The notes below the pieces were generated by a model, which made no database searches, was not told the DNA's origin, and saw only the letters and a program-made list of their open reading frames with translations. Of a stretch of 64,000 nucleotides of DNA, positions 26,275 to 35,492 are shown one piece after another; the first letter of the stretch is position 1; each line of letters starts with the position of its first letter. The position numbers were made by a program, and so were the translations under genes. Source of the DNA: Alphaproteobacteria bacterium (GTDB lineage: Bacteria; Pseudomonadota; Alphaproteobacteria; Micavibrionales; Micavibrionaceae); NCBI GenBank assembly GCA_021775955.1, contig JAJFGU010000020.1:1-64000 (forward strand). Direction: 5' to 3'.

Positions 26275-27054
26275 TCAGAGCAAAAGAGAACCTTCAAGGA
26301 GCAAAAGAGCATAAAGGGATGTGATTAAGGCCGGGCCAAAGGGAAAAATCTTCTCTTTTTTGATCATTTGCCAAATAAGAGCAAAGATAATCCCCAGAGA
26401 GCCCGACATAACAAAAAAAGTTGCAAGCTGCTCCGCCCCCAGCCACAAACCAGCCACAGCAAAAAATTTGACGTCGCCGAACCCCAGAGAATCACGTTTT
26501 AGAATTTTGGTCATGAACCAGCCCAAAAACCATGACAGCCCGGCAAAAACAGCAGCGCCCAGAATATAAAACCCCGCTATATACAAAGAGTCTGTGCCCA
26601 GACCTATCGAAGACACGTGAAAGGCAAGCCGCACAGCTCCAATACCGCCTACAATGAAAACAAGTTGATTGGGCAATATTAAATGATCGAGATCAATGAT
26701 AAGCAGGGCTACAAGAAAAGGAACGGCCGCTATCACAAAAAACGCCTCGGGGGTAAAACCCAAGGCTCCATAAGTGCTCAGGCTTGCCAGCAAAACACCA
26801 AACTCAACCAAAGGGTAGCGCGCTGCAACGGGCGCCTTACAGTGGCGGCATTTCCCTCCGCACAGAGCCCAAGACACAATCGGAAAAAGGTCCATGGCTT
26901 TCAGGTTCGTATTACACGAAGGACAGGAAGAACGCTGGACACCCCAAGGTATATCACGCGGAATACGATAGACGATCGCCGTACAGAAACTGCCAAGGAC
27001 AAGCCCCAGCAAGGTCACAATTATCATTTCTATGAAATAAGGTTCCACCGGCAC
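26275..27054 (-). CDS. pilD: Prepilin leader peptidase / N-methyltransferase
   Basis: A bifunctional inner-membrane aspartyl protease that cuts and methylates prepilins. It has the cytosolic zinc-binding Cys pairs (CPSC and CRHC, residues ~44-72), the methylase segment, and both aspartates of the GxGD-type protease (LLIIDLDHLILPNQL and LGFGDVKFFA), within about eight membrane spans. Length 259. It should process the pilins at 127 and 19044. The first possible ATG is 27054; a later Met (MIIVTLLG) could also start. Confidence 0.93.
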   Translation of the reverse strand: MPVEPYFIEMIIVTLLGLVLGSFCTAIVYRIPRDIPWGVQRSSCPSCNTNLKAMDLFPIVSWALCGGKCRHCKAPVAARYPLVEFGVLLASLSTYGALGFTPEAFFVIAAVPFLVALLIIDLDHLILPNQLVFIVGGIGAVRLAFHVSSIGLGTDSLYIAGFYILGAAVFAGLSWFLGWFMTKILKRDSLGFGDVKFFAVAGLWLGAEQLATFFVMSGSLGIIFALIWQMIKKEKIFPFGPALITSLYALLLLEGSLLL

Positions 27055-27072
27055 GCTCAGGCCTGACCGCGT

Positions 27073-28263
27073 CTAACGTATGTTGGCAAGTCTTTCATAT
27101 ACGGACTCCCGCGGAATTGTCTGCCCTCTGCCATATATTGAATCCAGTTCAAGGGCTTGCTCATAATATTTAATGGCTTCTTTTTTTGCACCGGCGCGGT
27201 CGGCAATAATCGCCATATTATAGATGTGTCCGGCATTTTTGGGCTCGATGCTGGAGGCAATACCAAGATAGCGCATCGCCTCCTGATACTGCCCAAGCTG
27301 GGCCTGGGCAACCGCAATCTGAGCAGCAATGCCTGCATTGTTGGGCATATCATCCCTTAAATCGAGAAGACGCCTCAAGGCAACAGAAGGATATTTTGTC
27401 CCCATAAGACCAAGCATATTGATCTTGGCTTCAATGTTATCCGGATCAATATTCGATAGTTCCTCATAGGCCCCAATGGCCGCTTCAAAGCGCCCGAGAT
27501 GCTGAAGAGAAACCGCCCGCCCCATCAATATTCTGGGATCACGTTTGTTCTTTTGATAAAGCTGATCATACATATCAAGCGCGGCATCATAGCGCCCCAG
27601 CTTCATGGCTCTGGTCGCCGCTACGATTTGTGCTTTCTTACCACCTTTACCTGATTCCTTTTTCACAACAATAAGCCTGGAGCCTGGCTGAAGGACCGGG
27701 TTGACCTTCCTTGGCGCCGCATTCCCCATTTCCCCCGTTGGAACCAGTGAATCAGCATCGAAAAATACATTCTCATCAATATCAGGCGTTGCAGAAACCG
27801 AAGGAATCTCAGCTGATTGCCCGGCATCCGCCGGGGTTACGGGTGGTAAATCGGCTGATGGCGGAGGATCTGCGGACACCTCAATAACGCCTGTTATTTC
27901 CCCTGACCCTGAAAGCATTTCTGCATTGGGCGCCAGTACATCACCTTCAACTTGCTGCACAGATATAGTTGGCTCTACAAAAATCTCGCCTTCCTGCTGC
28001 TGCGCCACAGGCTCTATCACAAGCTCATCTTCCTGCATCCCCGATGGAGCCATCTCCGGCTCACCCATATCTTCAATTTGCTGATCGTCAGGCAACAACT
28101 CTATTATACCCTGCTGTTGCTCCTGTGCTTTGGCCTTGTGTGTTTCACCAGAGAGAATAATCGCCATCGCGGCACATAAAGCCACAAGGTAAAAAGTCCT
28201 CAAAGTAAAAGGTTCCTGTTTTTTATTTAGGGAAAATCGCCGAAAAAAAGCTGTTGATAACAT
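27073..28263 (-). CDS. TPR-repeat pilus-associated protein (MshN/PilF/TadD-like)
   Basis: I start at 28263 (MLSTAFFRRF), which follows AAGAGG; the frame is open further upstream into the ABC ATPase gene. A membrane anchor (YLVALCAAMAIIL) is followed by a long acidic Glu/Pro/Val-rich linker (residues ~60-200). Then come about five TPR units (LGRYDAALDMYDQLYQKN, LGRFEAAIGAYEELSNID, LGQYQEAMRYLGIA, KKEAIKYYEQALELD). MSHA and Tad loci encode similar proteins (MshN, TadD) that help assemble the secretin or pilus. The position in the operon supports this role; the exact counterpart is uncertain. Confidence 0.8.
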   Translation of the reverse strand: MLSTAFFRRFSLNKKQEPFTLRTFYLVALCAAMAIILSGETHKAKAQEQQQGIIELLPDDQQIEDMGEPEMAPSGMQEDELVIEPVAQQQEGEIFVEPTISVQQVEGDVLAPNAEMLSGSGEITGVIEVSADPPPSADLPPVTPADAGQSAEIPSVSATPDIDENVFFDADSLVPTGEMGNAAPRKVNPVLQPGSRLIVVKKESGKGGKKAQIVAATRAMKLGRYDAALDMYDQLYQKNKRDPRILMGRAVSLQHLGRFEAAIGAYEELSNIDPDNIEAKINMLGLMGTKYPSVALRRLLDLRDDMPNNAGIAAQIAVAQAQLGQYQEAMRYLGIASSIEPKNAGHIYNMAIIADRAGAKKEAIKYYEQALELDSIYGRGQTIPRESVYERLANIR

Positions 28264-28324
28264 AAAATGAACCTCTTGATTTACTAAGCGCATACGAACC
28301 AGCGCTGAATATGAACTGATTCTA

Positions 28325-29062
28325 TCATGCTGCGCGCTTTTTCTCAATGCAATGTAAGAAGGCGCGTTCGAGATTTTTAGCGCCGGTTTTCTTCTTTAAT
28401 TCTTCCGGTTCTCCTACAAACCCAATCGTACCGTCATGCATCACCGCCACACGATCACATATTTCATCCATATCAGCAAGGATATGGGAGCTCAAAAAGA
28501 TCGTACGACCCTTGGTTTGCGCCTCTGAGAGCATATCTTTCACCATAGTACGGGCCTGAGGATCAAGCCCACTCATAGGTTCATCAAGAATAAGAAGCGA
28601 ACAACCGGTTAACACGGTACCAAGCAAACCCAGCTTTTGCCGCATACCTTTGGAATATGTCTGAACACGCTTTTTTAACACAGCAGAATCAAGAGCGAGC
28701 TTTTCCGCAGCTTCAGCCACATGATTCTGATCAAACTCCTGCTTATACAAAGCAAGAGAGAATTTTAAAAACTCAAACCCTGTCAAAAACCAGGGCGGCT
28801 CAAAACGTTCTGGAAGATAGGCAAGGCGTGATTTGCTATCGGCGCTTGTACATGGCTTTTGATAAACTTCAATGCTGCCGCTATCTTGCTGGCGCAACCC
28901 AAGGACAGCCTTGATCAAGGTGGTCTTACCCGCCCCGTTAAGCCCCATAAGGCCAAAAGACTCCCCTGCCTTCACTGAAAAAGAAACATCCTGAATAACA
29001 GGAGCAGCGCCATAAGAAACACTGACCTTATCTATGACGAGGGGGTTGGCTTTCGTACTCAT
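28325..29062 (-). CDS. ABC transporter ATP-binding protein embedded in the pilus operon
   Basis: A complete ABC ATPase: Walker A GLNGAGKTT, Q-loop region LAYLPERF, signature YSKGMRQK, Walker B LLILDEPMSGLDP and switch His in SSHIL. Length 245. Sequence type is that of ABC-2 exporters (CcmA/DrrA-like). Its likely partner permease lies downstream at 21062-21823 in the same gene cluster. Myxococcus PilH, an ABC ATPase needed for pilus biogenesis, is the nearest known precedent. Confidence 0.9.
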   Translation of the reverse strand: MSTKANPLVIDKVSVSYGAAPVIQDVSFSVKAGESFGLMGLNGAGKTTLIKAVLGLRQQDSGSIEVYQKPCTSADSKSRLAYLPERFEPPWFLTGFEFLKFSLALYKQEFDQNHVAEAAEKLALDSAVLKKRVQTYSKGMRQKLGLLGTVLTGCSLLILDEPMSGLDPQARTMVKDMLSEAQTKGRTIFLSSHILADMDEICDRVAVMHDGTIGFVGEPEELKKKTGAKNLERAFLHCIEKKRAA

Positions 29063-29090
29063 TAAAACTCCGGTTTATTCTTGCCCCTGA

Positions 29091-29681
29091 TTATCCAGGA
29101 AGGAATATGCGCATATCAAGGTGAAACCTGTGATGCGGTTTCAGGCGAACAGGATATATCTGGTTCGTATAATCATCATGCCATTTTATATCGATAAACT
29201 CTTCAGATACTTTCAGATCAAGCACCTCTCTCGGCATAGCCTTGGGTGTCACACGCTTTCCGTTGAGCCATATGGTCCACTCCTCAGTCGAACTGTAAAG
29301 AATTCCCCCAAGCCTTATATATCTGGCTTCAGGTGGTGGCCTGGGCCGATCATCCTGGGGCAAGGTAGCGCGCATTTCAGAATGCGTCGGCGGCCTTACC
29401 CTGCCGCGTGATTTCTTGGCATCAAGAAGGGCCGTATGCTCCCAGTAAGTAAAAAGAATGGAGGGGATCTTATCAGGGCTTATATCCTGCACCTTTGTGG
29501 GCGCCTTGGCTTTGGGTGCTGACGTCGATGGTGAGGGCTGAGCAGACTGAGCGTAAGCAGACACAGGGCTGACAAATACAACAATCGCCAGGACAGCCAT
29601 AAAAACTATAGCCGAAAACCGTCCTGTTTTCTTGCTTGAAATATTTTTCTTTATACCCTTGCACGTCAGTCTCATAAACAT
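29091..29681 (-). CDS. Exported pilus accessory protein, MshK/PilP-like
   Basis: A signal peptide or anchor (residues ~22-44, ending SAYAQS) is followed by a Pro/Lys/Ser linker. A C-terminal ~75-residue domain is all-beta in look: YIRLGGILYSSTEEWTIWLNG, then VLDLKVSEEFIDIKW and RLKPHHRFHLDM. Small proteins with such a domain (PilP, MshK, GspC homology region) link the inner-membrane platform to the secretin. Its place directly after the PilO-like gene matches MshK. Similarity is by pattern and position only. Confidence 0.7.
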   Translation of the reverse strand: MFMRLTCKGIKKNISSKKTGRFSAIVFMAVLAIVVFVSPVSAYAQSAQPSPSTSAPKAKAPTKVQDISPDKIPSILFTYWEHTALLDAKKSRGRVRPPTHSEMRATLPQDDRPRPPPEARYIRLGGILYSSTEEWTIWLNGKRVTPKAMPREVLDLKVSEEFIDIKWHDDYTNQIYPVRLKPHHRFHLDMRIFLPG

Positions 29682-29691
29682 TTTACCTTAC

Positions 29692-30330
29692 TTACCTCTG
29701 GGAAGCACGCACCTGGGATTCCGGAATCATGGTACGCCAGGATAATTTAATATTCGCCTCAACTAAGGCTGGGCTTTCGCCCGTTGCAATCGAACGCAAG
29801 ACGGCTGCATTTACATTCTGCACACGCTTCAAATCAATATCATCGACCTTCACATGGCCTGGGAAAGTCTTTTCGAGCAAATAGAGATAGCGATAGACCT
29901 CTATATCATCCATCGCCTCGATTTTAACTTCTATTTGACTGACAAGCAATTTATGAGCAGCCTTTTCAGCCTCATGATGGCCTTCTATTTTCCCCGGCGC
30001 TATACTGACAACCGCAGATATAACCCTTGAATCTTCCTGAATGCGCAAAAGCAAGTCTTCCGCTGCACGACGCCCCTGGCTTCTGAAAAAACCATCCTTC
30101 TCAAGAGCCTTAAATTGCTCTTGCTGTTCTTCAAGTTGATCAAACTCAATCTGCAATCTTGAAATGTCAGTCTCAACAGTAGAAATCTGACTTCTTAGAT
30201 TGCGCAACTCTGTATCTGACTTCAACCTTTCAGGCATCATATAGCCATAAACTGCAGCCGCAAAAACGACATTCAATGAAATTAGAATGAACAGAAGAAA
30301 TATGCGTTTAGCTCCCAAAACTCTGATCAT
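29692..30330 (-). CDS. PilO/MshJ-like inner-membrane pilus protein
   Basis: One N-terminal membrane span (residues ~9-30), a coiled coil (residues ~35-75, rich in Glu/Gln/Leu: STVETDISRLQIEFDQLEEQ), then a ferredoxin-like periplasmic domain (LLVSQIEVKIEAMDDIEVYRYLYLLEKTFP). This is the layout of PilO/MshJ/GspM, which pair with PilN and form the alignment complex. The start overlaps the stop of the PilM-PilN-like gene by ATGA. Confidence 0.82.
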   Translation of the reverse strand: MIRVLGAKRIFLLFILISLNVVFAAAVYGYMMPERLKSDTELRNLRSQISTVETDISRLQIEFDQLEEQQEQFKALEKDGFFRSQGRRAAEDLLLRIQEDSRVISAVVSIAPGKIEGHHEAEKAAHKLLVSQIEVKIEAMDDIEVYRYLYLLEKTFPGHVKVDDIDLKRVQNVNAAVLRSIATGESPALVEANIKLSWRTMIPESQVRASQR

Positions 30331-31922
30331 ATCAAAGGCCCCCTAATAAGAATCTCAGCGACGAAATCCTGAGTAACATCTTTCTTATCCAGATCGCCGG
30401 TTTCGACCACCACCTGATCGGTGTACTCGTAGTCTTTCAAGAATTTTGTCACCTCAATTGTATGGCCCGGCAAAACCATCTGCAGCCTGTCGCGAAGATC
30501 CCTCACTTCCTTGTTTCCCTTATCAATATTGGTAGTGCTGGGATACGTCATATGCATCTTTGCCTCATACAAATGAGACGAGGAGCCATCGCCTTTGCCA
30601 AGAAAAGCTTCAGCCAGATTGCTCGGATCGGTTGTCACAGTCACCTGGTCGACGCGCAAATCCCGGCCCAGCGCCCGCCCGACACCACTAAATAAAGCCA
30701 GTGGTTTAACACTTTGCTTTTCCAGTTCGTCATGAACCGCCAGAGATCCCTGAACCAGCCTGACATCAAAGCCAAGGTCTTCCTTGCGCTTAACCTCAAT
30801 TTGATATTGAACATCAAGCTGTGTTTTTCTTTGCTTTGCAAACTCCAGATCTTCGTGAATGCTGCTCATCTCCTGATACTGATCGAGCATCTGATACGCC
30901 AGAAATGATGCCCCAAGAAGCAAAAGCAAAGACGCTGCCATTGCTGCCCGTCTCGGACCTGAGACAGAATCAATTTGCTTGGCCTTCATGGGCAAAAGTA
31001 AAGCCCGCTTCCGTCCTGCCCATGCAACATGCAGAACATCGGCATACCTAAAGTCATCCTGCTTTCCAAGCGGCACGCCCAAAAGCTGGCCGGCTTCGAT
31101 CGCCGATAAAGTACGAAAATTACAAGGTGTCTCGACAGTGTCTTCGAGCAACTTACCCGCCGCCGGGTTTGCAATCACAATCACATCCAACCCGTCCGCC
31201 TCGTCATAACCAAAACGCGAAAGGTAACTCATTGTTGCCTTTAACTCCTGGTTGACTTCGCTTACCCACTGCTCCGGAGCTGAGTCCGTGTCCACAATAG
31301 GTGTCATGCGGGTCAGAGCAATCTCACCATTCTTGGTTACAACCTGACGCAAACTCCCATTTTTATGCTGGCCGATAAAGACCACCCATTGCGACCGCGC
31401 TTTTCCCTTGCGCGCAATTTTTGTTGCCAGGGTCTTGACCATATCCGAGCCCTCAATGGGCAAAAGCCCAAATCCGGCGATGGGAGCCATAGAGGCACGC
31501 GCGGCCCCCATGGTTTTATTAAAAGCATCAGAATCAGGAATGGCAGCAAAAATATAGATGCCCGCGGAGCTTGATTTCTGGCTTTTTACAACCTTCTCCT
31601 TTAGGGGCAACGCCGCCCGGACAGGATAGCTTGGAAAAGCGACAACCAGCTTCCTTTGCAAAACACTTGCCTTGTCGAGGGTACTGACTTTGGGAACACG
31701 CTCCTTGCGGTAATGCTGTTCAACCATATCGTTGAGAATCAGAACGGGCTTGTTGCCACAATCTTTCGAAACAATACCCGCGACGTTGCTCTCGAAATTT
31801 TCGACATCCCACGGCACAGTTTCGACAAGACGAACACCTCTGCTATTTGCAGCATAGATATAGAGAGCCTCATCTGCGATAAGAAGAACAGTTCGCGTTG
31901 GCGCTAAAAAGGATACTGACAT
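30327..31922 (-). CDS. PilM-PilN-like fusion (MshI/GspL type)
   Basis: A 531-residue protein joining two modules usually separate in Pseudomonas-type pili. Residues ~1-310 are an actin-like (PilM/GspL) cytosolic domain of low motif conservation. A membrane span at ~330-348 (AAMAASLLLLLGASFLAY) is followed by a coiled coil and a PilN-like periplasmic domain to the end. MshI and GspL have comparable single-chain layouts. Between the PilC gene and the PilO-like gene, it fits the inner-membrane assembly platform that docks the PilB motor. Confidence 0.8.
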   Translation of the reverse strand: MSVSFLAPTRTVLLIADEALYIYAANSRGVRLVETVPWDVENFESNVAGIVSKDCGNKPVLILNDMVEQHYRKERVPKVSTLDKASVLQRKLVVAFPSYPVRAALPLKEKVVKSQKSSSAGIYIFAAIPDSDAFNKTMGAARASMAPIAGFGLLPIEGSDMVKTLATKIARKGKARSQWVVFIGQHKNGSLRQVVTKNGEIALTRMTPIVDTDSAPEQWVSEVNQELKATMSYLSRFGYDEADGLDVIVIANPAAGKLLEDTVETPCNFRTLSAIEAGQLLGVPLGKQDDFRYADVLHVAWAGRKRALLLPMKAKQIDSVSGPRRAAMAASLLLLLGASFLAYQMLDQYQEMSSIHEDLEFAKQRKTQLDVQYQIEVKRKEDLGFDVRLVQGSLAVHDELEKQSVKPLALFSGVGRALGRDLRVDQVTVTTDPSNLAEAFLGKGDGSSSHLYEAKMHMTYPSTTNIDKGNKEVRDLRDRLQMVLPGHTIEVTKFLKDYEYTDQVVVETGDLDKKDVTQDFVAEILIRGPLI

Positions 31923-31931
31923 TTCCTAATC

Positions 31932-33158
31932 CTAAAAATCGATATTTTCAAAGTTTGCGTAAATCGGGCCGAAGACACCCACTGCAATCCATAATATCAT
32001 ACCTCCGAGCAAAGCTGTTAGTGCTGGTTCAATCATTGCAATAATTGCCTGCACAGCTTCATCGACATCTTTGGTATAAAATTCTGAAACCTGGTCCAAA
32101 ACAGCAGTTAAATTCCCCGTTTCCTCCCCAATTCTTAACATTCTGATGACCATGCTGGGGAACTCCCCGCAAGCATTAAAGGACTCAGATAAAGGCGTTC
32201 CTGACTGTACATAACTTTCTACACTTTCAAGCGCCTCGATCAAAGCTCGGTTAGAAACCGTATTACGAGCAGACCTCAAACTACCCATAACATCAATACC
32301 CGCCGCAAAAAGAGCACCAAAAGTCTGAGCATAACGCGCAATGGTAATTTTTCGAATCAAGACCCCGGCCACCGGCACTTTAAGCAGTAAGACGTCCACC
32401 TTGTAGGCAAACCCGTCAGAAATTTTACACAAAATCCTAGTAAGAAATAAAAGTAGAATAGGCGTGAGTATCACCACTGCACCGCCGACGACAGGAAAGC
32501 CATAAATGTAAAACAACGGGCTTTTAAAAAAGTTAGACACCTCAATAAGAACAATCGTATAGATAGGTAGCTCTTGATCCAGGTTTTTTATGAAATCGAC
32601 AATTTGTGGGACCACATACCCCATCATGATGACAACTGTAAGAAGGACAACACCGGTAACAATCATCGGATAACGCGTTGCCTTGCGAACCATGGACTGC
32701 ATCGCATCAACCCACTTCAGATACTTTATCAGTTGCCTGTATGAAGACGTGAGGTCCCCTGTATCTTCTCCTGCCTTAATCAAAGAAATATAAAGATTGG
32801 TAAAAACCTTTGGGTGTTTTGACATTGCCTCAGAAAAAGCGCTGCCGTCTGTTACATCTCTGTATATCTCTGACATGACGTCACGCAGCTGATCGTTGTC
32901 AGTCGTATCCCTGATATCCGCCAACCCATCCAGCAAAGGAACGCCGGCACCCTGCATCTGCTCCAGGTGGATAAAGAACTGAATAAGATCACGAATTCTA
33001 ATCTTCTGAAGATGAAACCCCTTAAGAGAACCATCTTTTTTCTTCTGCAGCGGTGCGCAATGAATAAGCTCGAGACCAGCAGACTGGAGTTGATTGTGAA
33101 GATCGACCTCATTGGCGGCAGCGACCACGCCACGTATAGGGCGGCCTTTGGAATTCAT
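31932..33158 (-). CDS. mshG: Pilus inner-membrane platform protein, PilC/MshG (GspF family)
   Basis: The polytopic core that motor rotation is thought to drive. Two GspF domains are visible: residues ~65-190 (FFIHLEQMQGAGVPLLDGL...FTNLYISLIKAGEDTG) and ~270-395 (YAQTFGALFAAGIDVMGSL...SMVIRMLRIGEETGNL), with three membrane spans (~165-187, ~215-240, ~378-400). Length 408 matches PilC/MshG. It is 40 bp downstream of the assembly ATPase gene. Confidence 0.93.
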   Translation of the reverse strand: MNSKGRPIRGVVAAANEVDLHNQLQSAGLELIHCAPLQKKKDGSLKGFHLQKIRIRDLIQFFIHLEQMQGAGVPLLDGLADIRDTTDNDQLRDVMSEIYRDVTDGSAFSEAMSKHPKVFTNLYISLIKAGEDTGDLTSSYRQLIKYLKWVDAMQSMVRKATRYPMIVTGVVLLTVVIMMGYVVPQIVDFIKNLDQELPIYTIVLIEVSNFFKSPLFYIYGFPVVGGAVVILTPILLLFLTRILCKISDGFAYKVDVLLLKVPVAGVLIRKITIARYAQTFGALFAAGIDVMGSLRSARNTVSNRALIEALESVESYVQSGTPLSESFNACGEFPSMVIRMLRIGEETGNLTAVLDQVSEFYTKDVDEAVQAIIAMIEPALTALLGGMILWIAVGVFGPIYANFENIDF

Positions 33159-33198
33159 AGCCCTGTACTTATAGCGTTCGATGACGAAACCTCAGAAA

Positions 33199-35238
33199 TT
33201 ATTTGTTAACGTCGACAACTTTGGCGAGGGCTTCAAGACTAGTGACGCCTTCAAGCACCTTAAGAATGCCATCGTCCTTCATACTTTTGAAGCCTTTTTT
33301 AACTGCCATCGACTTTAACTCTGCCTTTGTTTCGTTTTTGGCAACGATTTCGTCCATTTCTTCATCAAACATAAGAATTTCTGCGACCGCCGTCCGGCCT
33401 TTATATCCCTGACCGCCGCACATATCACACCCGCCCTGCTTTGGCCGGTAAATAGACGGAGCATTTTGGGACTCTACGCCCAAAATAGTGCACTCATGCT
33501 CATCAGGCCCGTATTCTTCTTTACAATTATGGCATAAAATCCTGACCAGACGCTGCGCAAACACCGCGATCACAGCACCGGCAATCATACCGGGCACCAG
33601 ACCCAAATCCAGCAAACGTGGCATGGCGCCAAATGAATCGTTGGTGTGCAGCGTCGTATAAACCTGGTGACCTGTCATAGCCGCTTTCAAAGCCATCTCG
33701 GCTGTCGTTTTGTCACGAATCTCACCAATAAAGATAATGTCGGGGTCCTGACGTAACAGAGCCTTAATCCCGTCGGCAAACTCAAGAACACCTTCACGCA
33801 CATGCGTCTGTCGGATCATCGGCAGAGAATACTCAACCGGATCTTCCAATGTCTGAATGTTGACCTCTACATCGTTGATTTCATTTAGCATTGAGTAAAG
33901 AGATGTTGTCTTACCGCTACCCGTCGGGCCGGTAACGATTATAATACCTTCCGGCCTTGTCTGCGTACGATTGATTCTATCAAGATTATACTCGCTAAAC
34001 CCTAGGTCCCCCAGCGGCACGATGCTGGAGCTTTTGTCCAGAACACGAAGAACGATATTCTCGCCATGCACAGTCGGCAAAGAAGAAACACGAAAATCAG
34101 CTTCACGCCCGCCGATATTCATAGAAAATCGTCCGTCCTGTGCACTGAGTTTATCGGCAATATTCATCTGCGAAATAATCTTGATACGCTGGGAAACCCC
34201 GTTCCAGTGCTGCCTGTGCAGGATATGAGCGGTAAATAACACACCGTCCAGACGATAGCGCACACGGGCGAAGTTATCTTCCGGTTCAAAGTGCAGGTCA
34301 GACGCCCCGATTTTCACGGCATCGGCAACCAGCGCGTTCACAAGCCTGACGATAGGATGTGTAAAAGCCTGGTTCTCATCCAGCTGGGTAATATCCAGCT
34401 GATCATCCGATTCCTCAAGTTCTTTTAATATCGCATTGATAGAGCTTGCATATCCGTAAGCAGCATCAATCGCTTCGGCCAAAACCGTTACCGTGGTTAC
34501 CAATGGTTTGATCTGCGCACCCTTGGGCAAATAGCGGCGCAATGTATCAAGGGCCACCACATCATAAGGATCAGCCATCGCCACCCGGACTTCGTCATCG
34601 GTCACGGAAACCGGTAAAACCTGGTGTTTTGCTGCAACAGGCTTTTCAAGCAAGTTCAAGGCATCCCCATCAACAATCGTGTGCTTGGGATCAAAAACCT
34701 CAAAACCCGAGGATTCAGCCAAAAAGGCACTCAGTGTTTCGTTATCTATAAACCCAAGATCAACAAGAACGCTTCCCAGCATCTTGCCGGATATTTTTTT
34801 CTCCTGTAGCGCCACATTGAGCTGGTCGGCGGTAATAATGCCCATGGAAACAAGACGGTCACCAATACGGGTCTTCGCGCCGTCTTCGCTTTCCTCCAGT
34901 TCCTTTTCCATCTTGGCCTGCATATCGGTATAGGCCCGTTGAATGGCACCGCTGCCGGATGGCTCTTTTTGTTCTCTGGGGTTTTTATACTGAACGGGAA
35001 GCTGGCCTTCGGATGACCCTTCGCCTTCTTCACCTGACTTGTCTGTCGGCATGTCCAGCTCTATATCTTCAATCACAAGATCATCGTCAGAAGACGTATC
35101 TTCCTGGGCACCCTCATCCTCAGGACTGATCACATCCAGACCGCTGATATCCACGAATTCACCGACCTCCAGATCATTATCCGGAGTCAGGCTCATTCCT
35201 ATATTGTCACCCTTATCTTCTTTATCCATTTTATCCAT
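33199..35238 (-). CDS. mshE: Pilus assembly ATPase, MshE/PilB type, with MshEN domain
   Basis: The extension motor. An acidic N-terminal leader (~100 residues) precedes an MshEN-type domain (TRIGDRLVSMGIITADQL and KMLGSVLVDLGFIDNETL, the tandem L/I-G-x-x-L-V-x-x-G-x-I units), the module that binds cyclic di-GMP in Vibrio MshE. The GspE ATPase follows: GPTGSGKTTSLYS (Walker A), LEDPVEY, RQDPDIIFIGEIRD (Walker B), TTLHTNDSFGA, and a tetracysteine zinc site (CHNC and CDMC). Length 679. It is the first gene of the pilus cluster. Confidence 0.93.
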   Translation of the reverse strand: MDKMDKEDKGDNIGMSLTPDNDLEVGEFVDISGLDVISPEDEGAQEDTSSDDDLVIEDIELDMPTDKSGEEGEGSSEGQLPVQYKNPREQKEPSGSGAIQRAYTDMQAKMEKELEESEDGAKTRIGDRLVSMGIITADQLNVALQEKKISGKMLGSVLVDLGFIDNETLSAFLAESSGFEVFDPKHTIVDGDALNLLEKPVAAKHQVLPVSVTDDEVRVAMADPYDVVALDTLRRYLPKGAQIKPLVTTVTVLAEAIDAAYGYASSINAILKELEESDDQLDITQLDENQAFTHPIVRLVNALVADAVKIGASDLHFEPEDNFARVRYRLDGVLFTAHILHRQHWNGVSQRIKIISQMNIADKLSAQDGRFSMNIGGREADFRVSSLPTVHGENIVLRVLDKSSSIVPLGDLGFSEYNLDRINRTQTRPEGIIIVTGPTGSGKTTSLYSMLNEINDVEVNIQTLEDPVEYSLPMIRQTHVREGVLEFADGIKALLRQDPDIIFIGEIRDKTTAEMALKAAMTGHQVYTTLHTNDSFGAMPRLLDLGLVPGMIAGAVIAVFAQRLVRILCHNCKEEYGPDEHECTILGVESQNAPSIYRPKQGGCDMCGGQGYKGRTAVAEILMFDEEMDEIVAKNETKAELKSMAVKKGFKSMKDDGILKVLEGVTSLEALAKVVDVNK

Positions 35239-35442
35239 CTTGAATCATGTGAATTACATGTTTTTGAACTCTTCTTTGAAAGCCCCCGTGTACATAAGTT
35301 TTACCGGATAAAGGTTAACAAAATGACTATATCCTATTGCCATAAAAACATTATTTCTGTATAGCTTTGCCGCCGGATTGCGCGTGCCAAAGCGCCCTGA
35401 TGACGGAACCTTAGAAAATTCATGCAAGCCATTGATAACAAT

Positions 35443-35472
35443 AAAAAAAACGCCCGGTAAGGGGCGCTTTTT
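35443..35472. terminator. Rho-independent terminator downstream of glnA
   Basis: Read leftward: AAAAAGCGCCCC, short loop, GGGCGTTTTTTTT. It lies 21 bp beyond the glutamine synthetase stop and has A/T-runs on both sides. The rest of the 254-bp gap towards the pilus operon (35239-35442) holds no gene and no clear promoter that I can support. Confidence 0.75.
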
Positions 35473-35492
35473 CGAGAGGTATCCGGATATTC

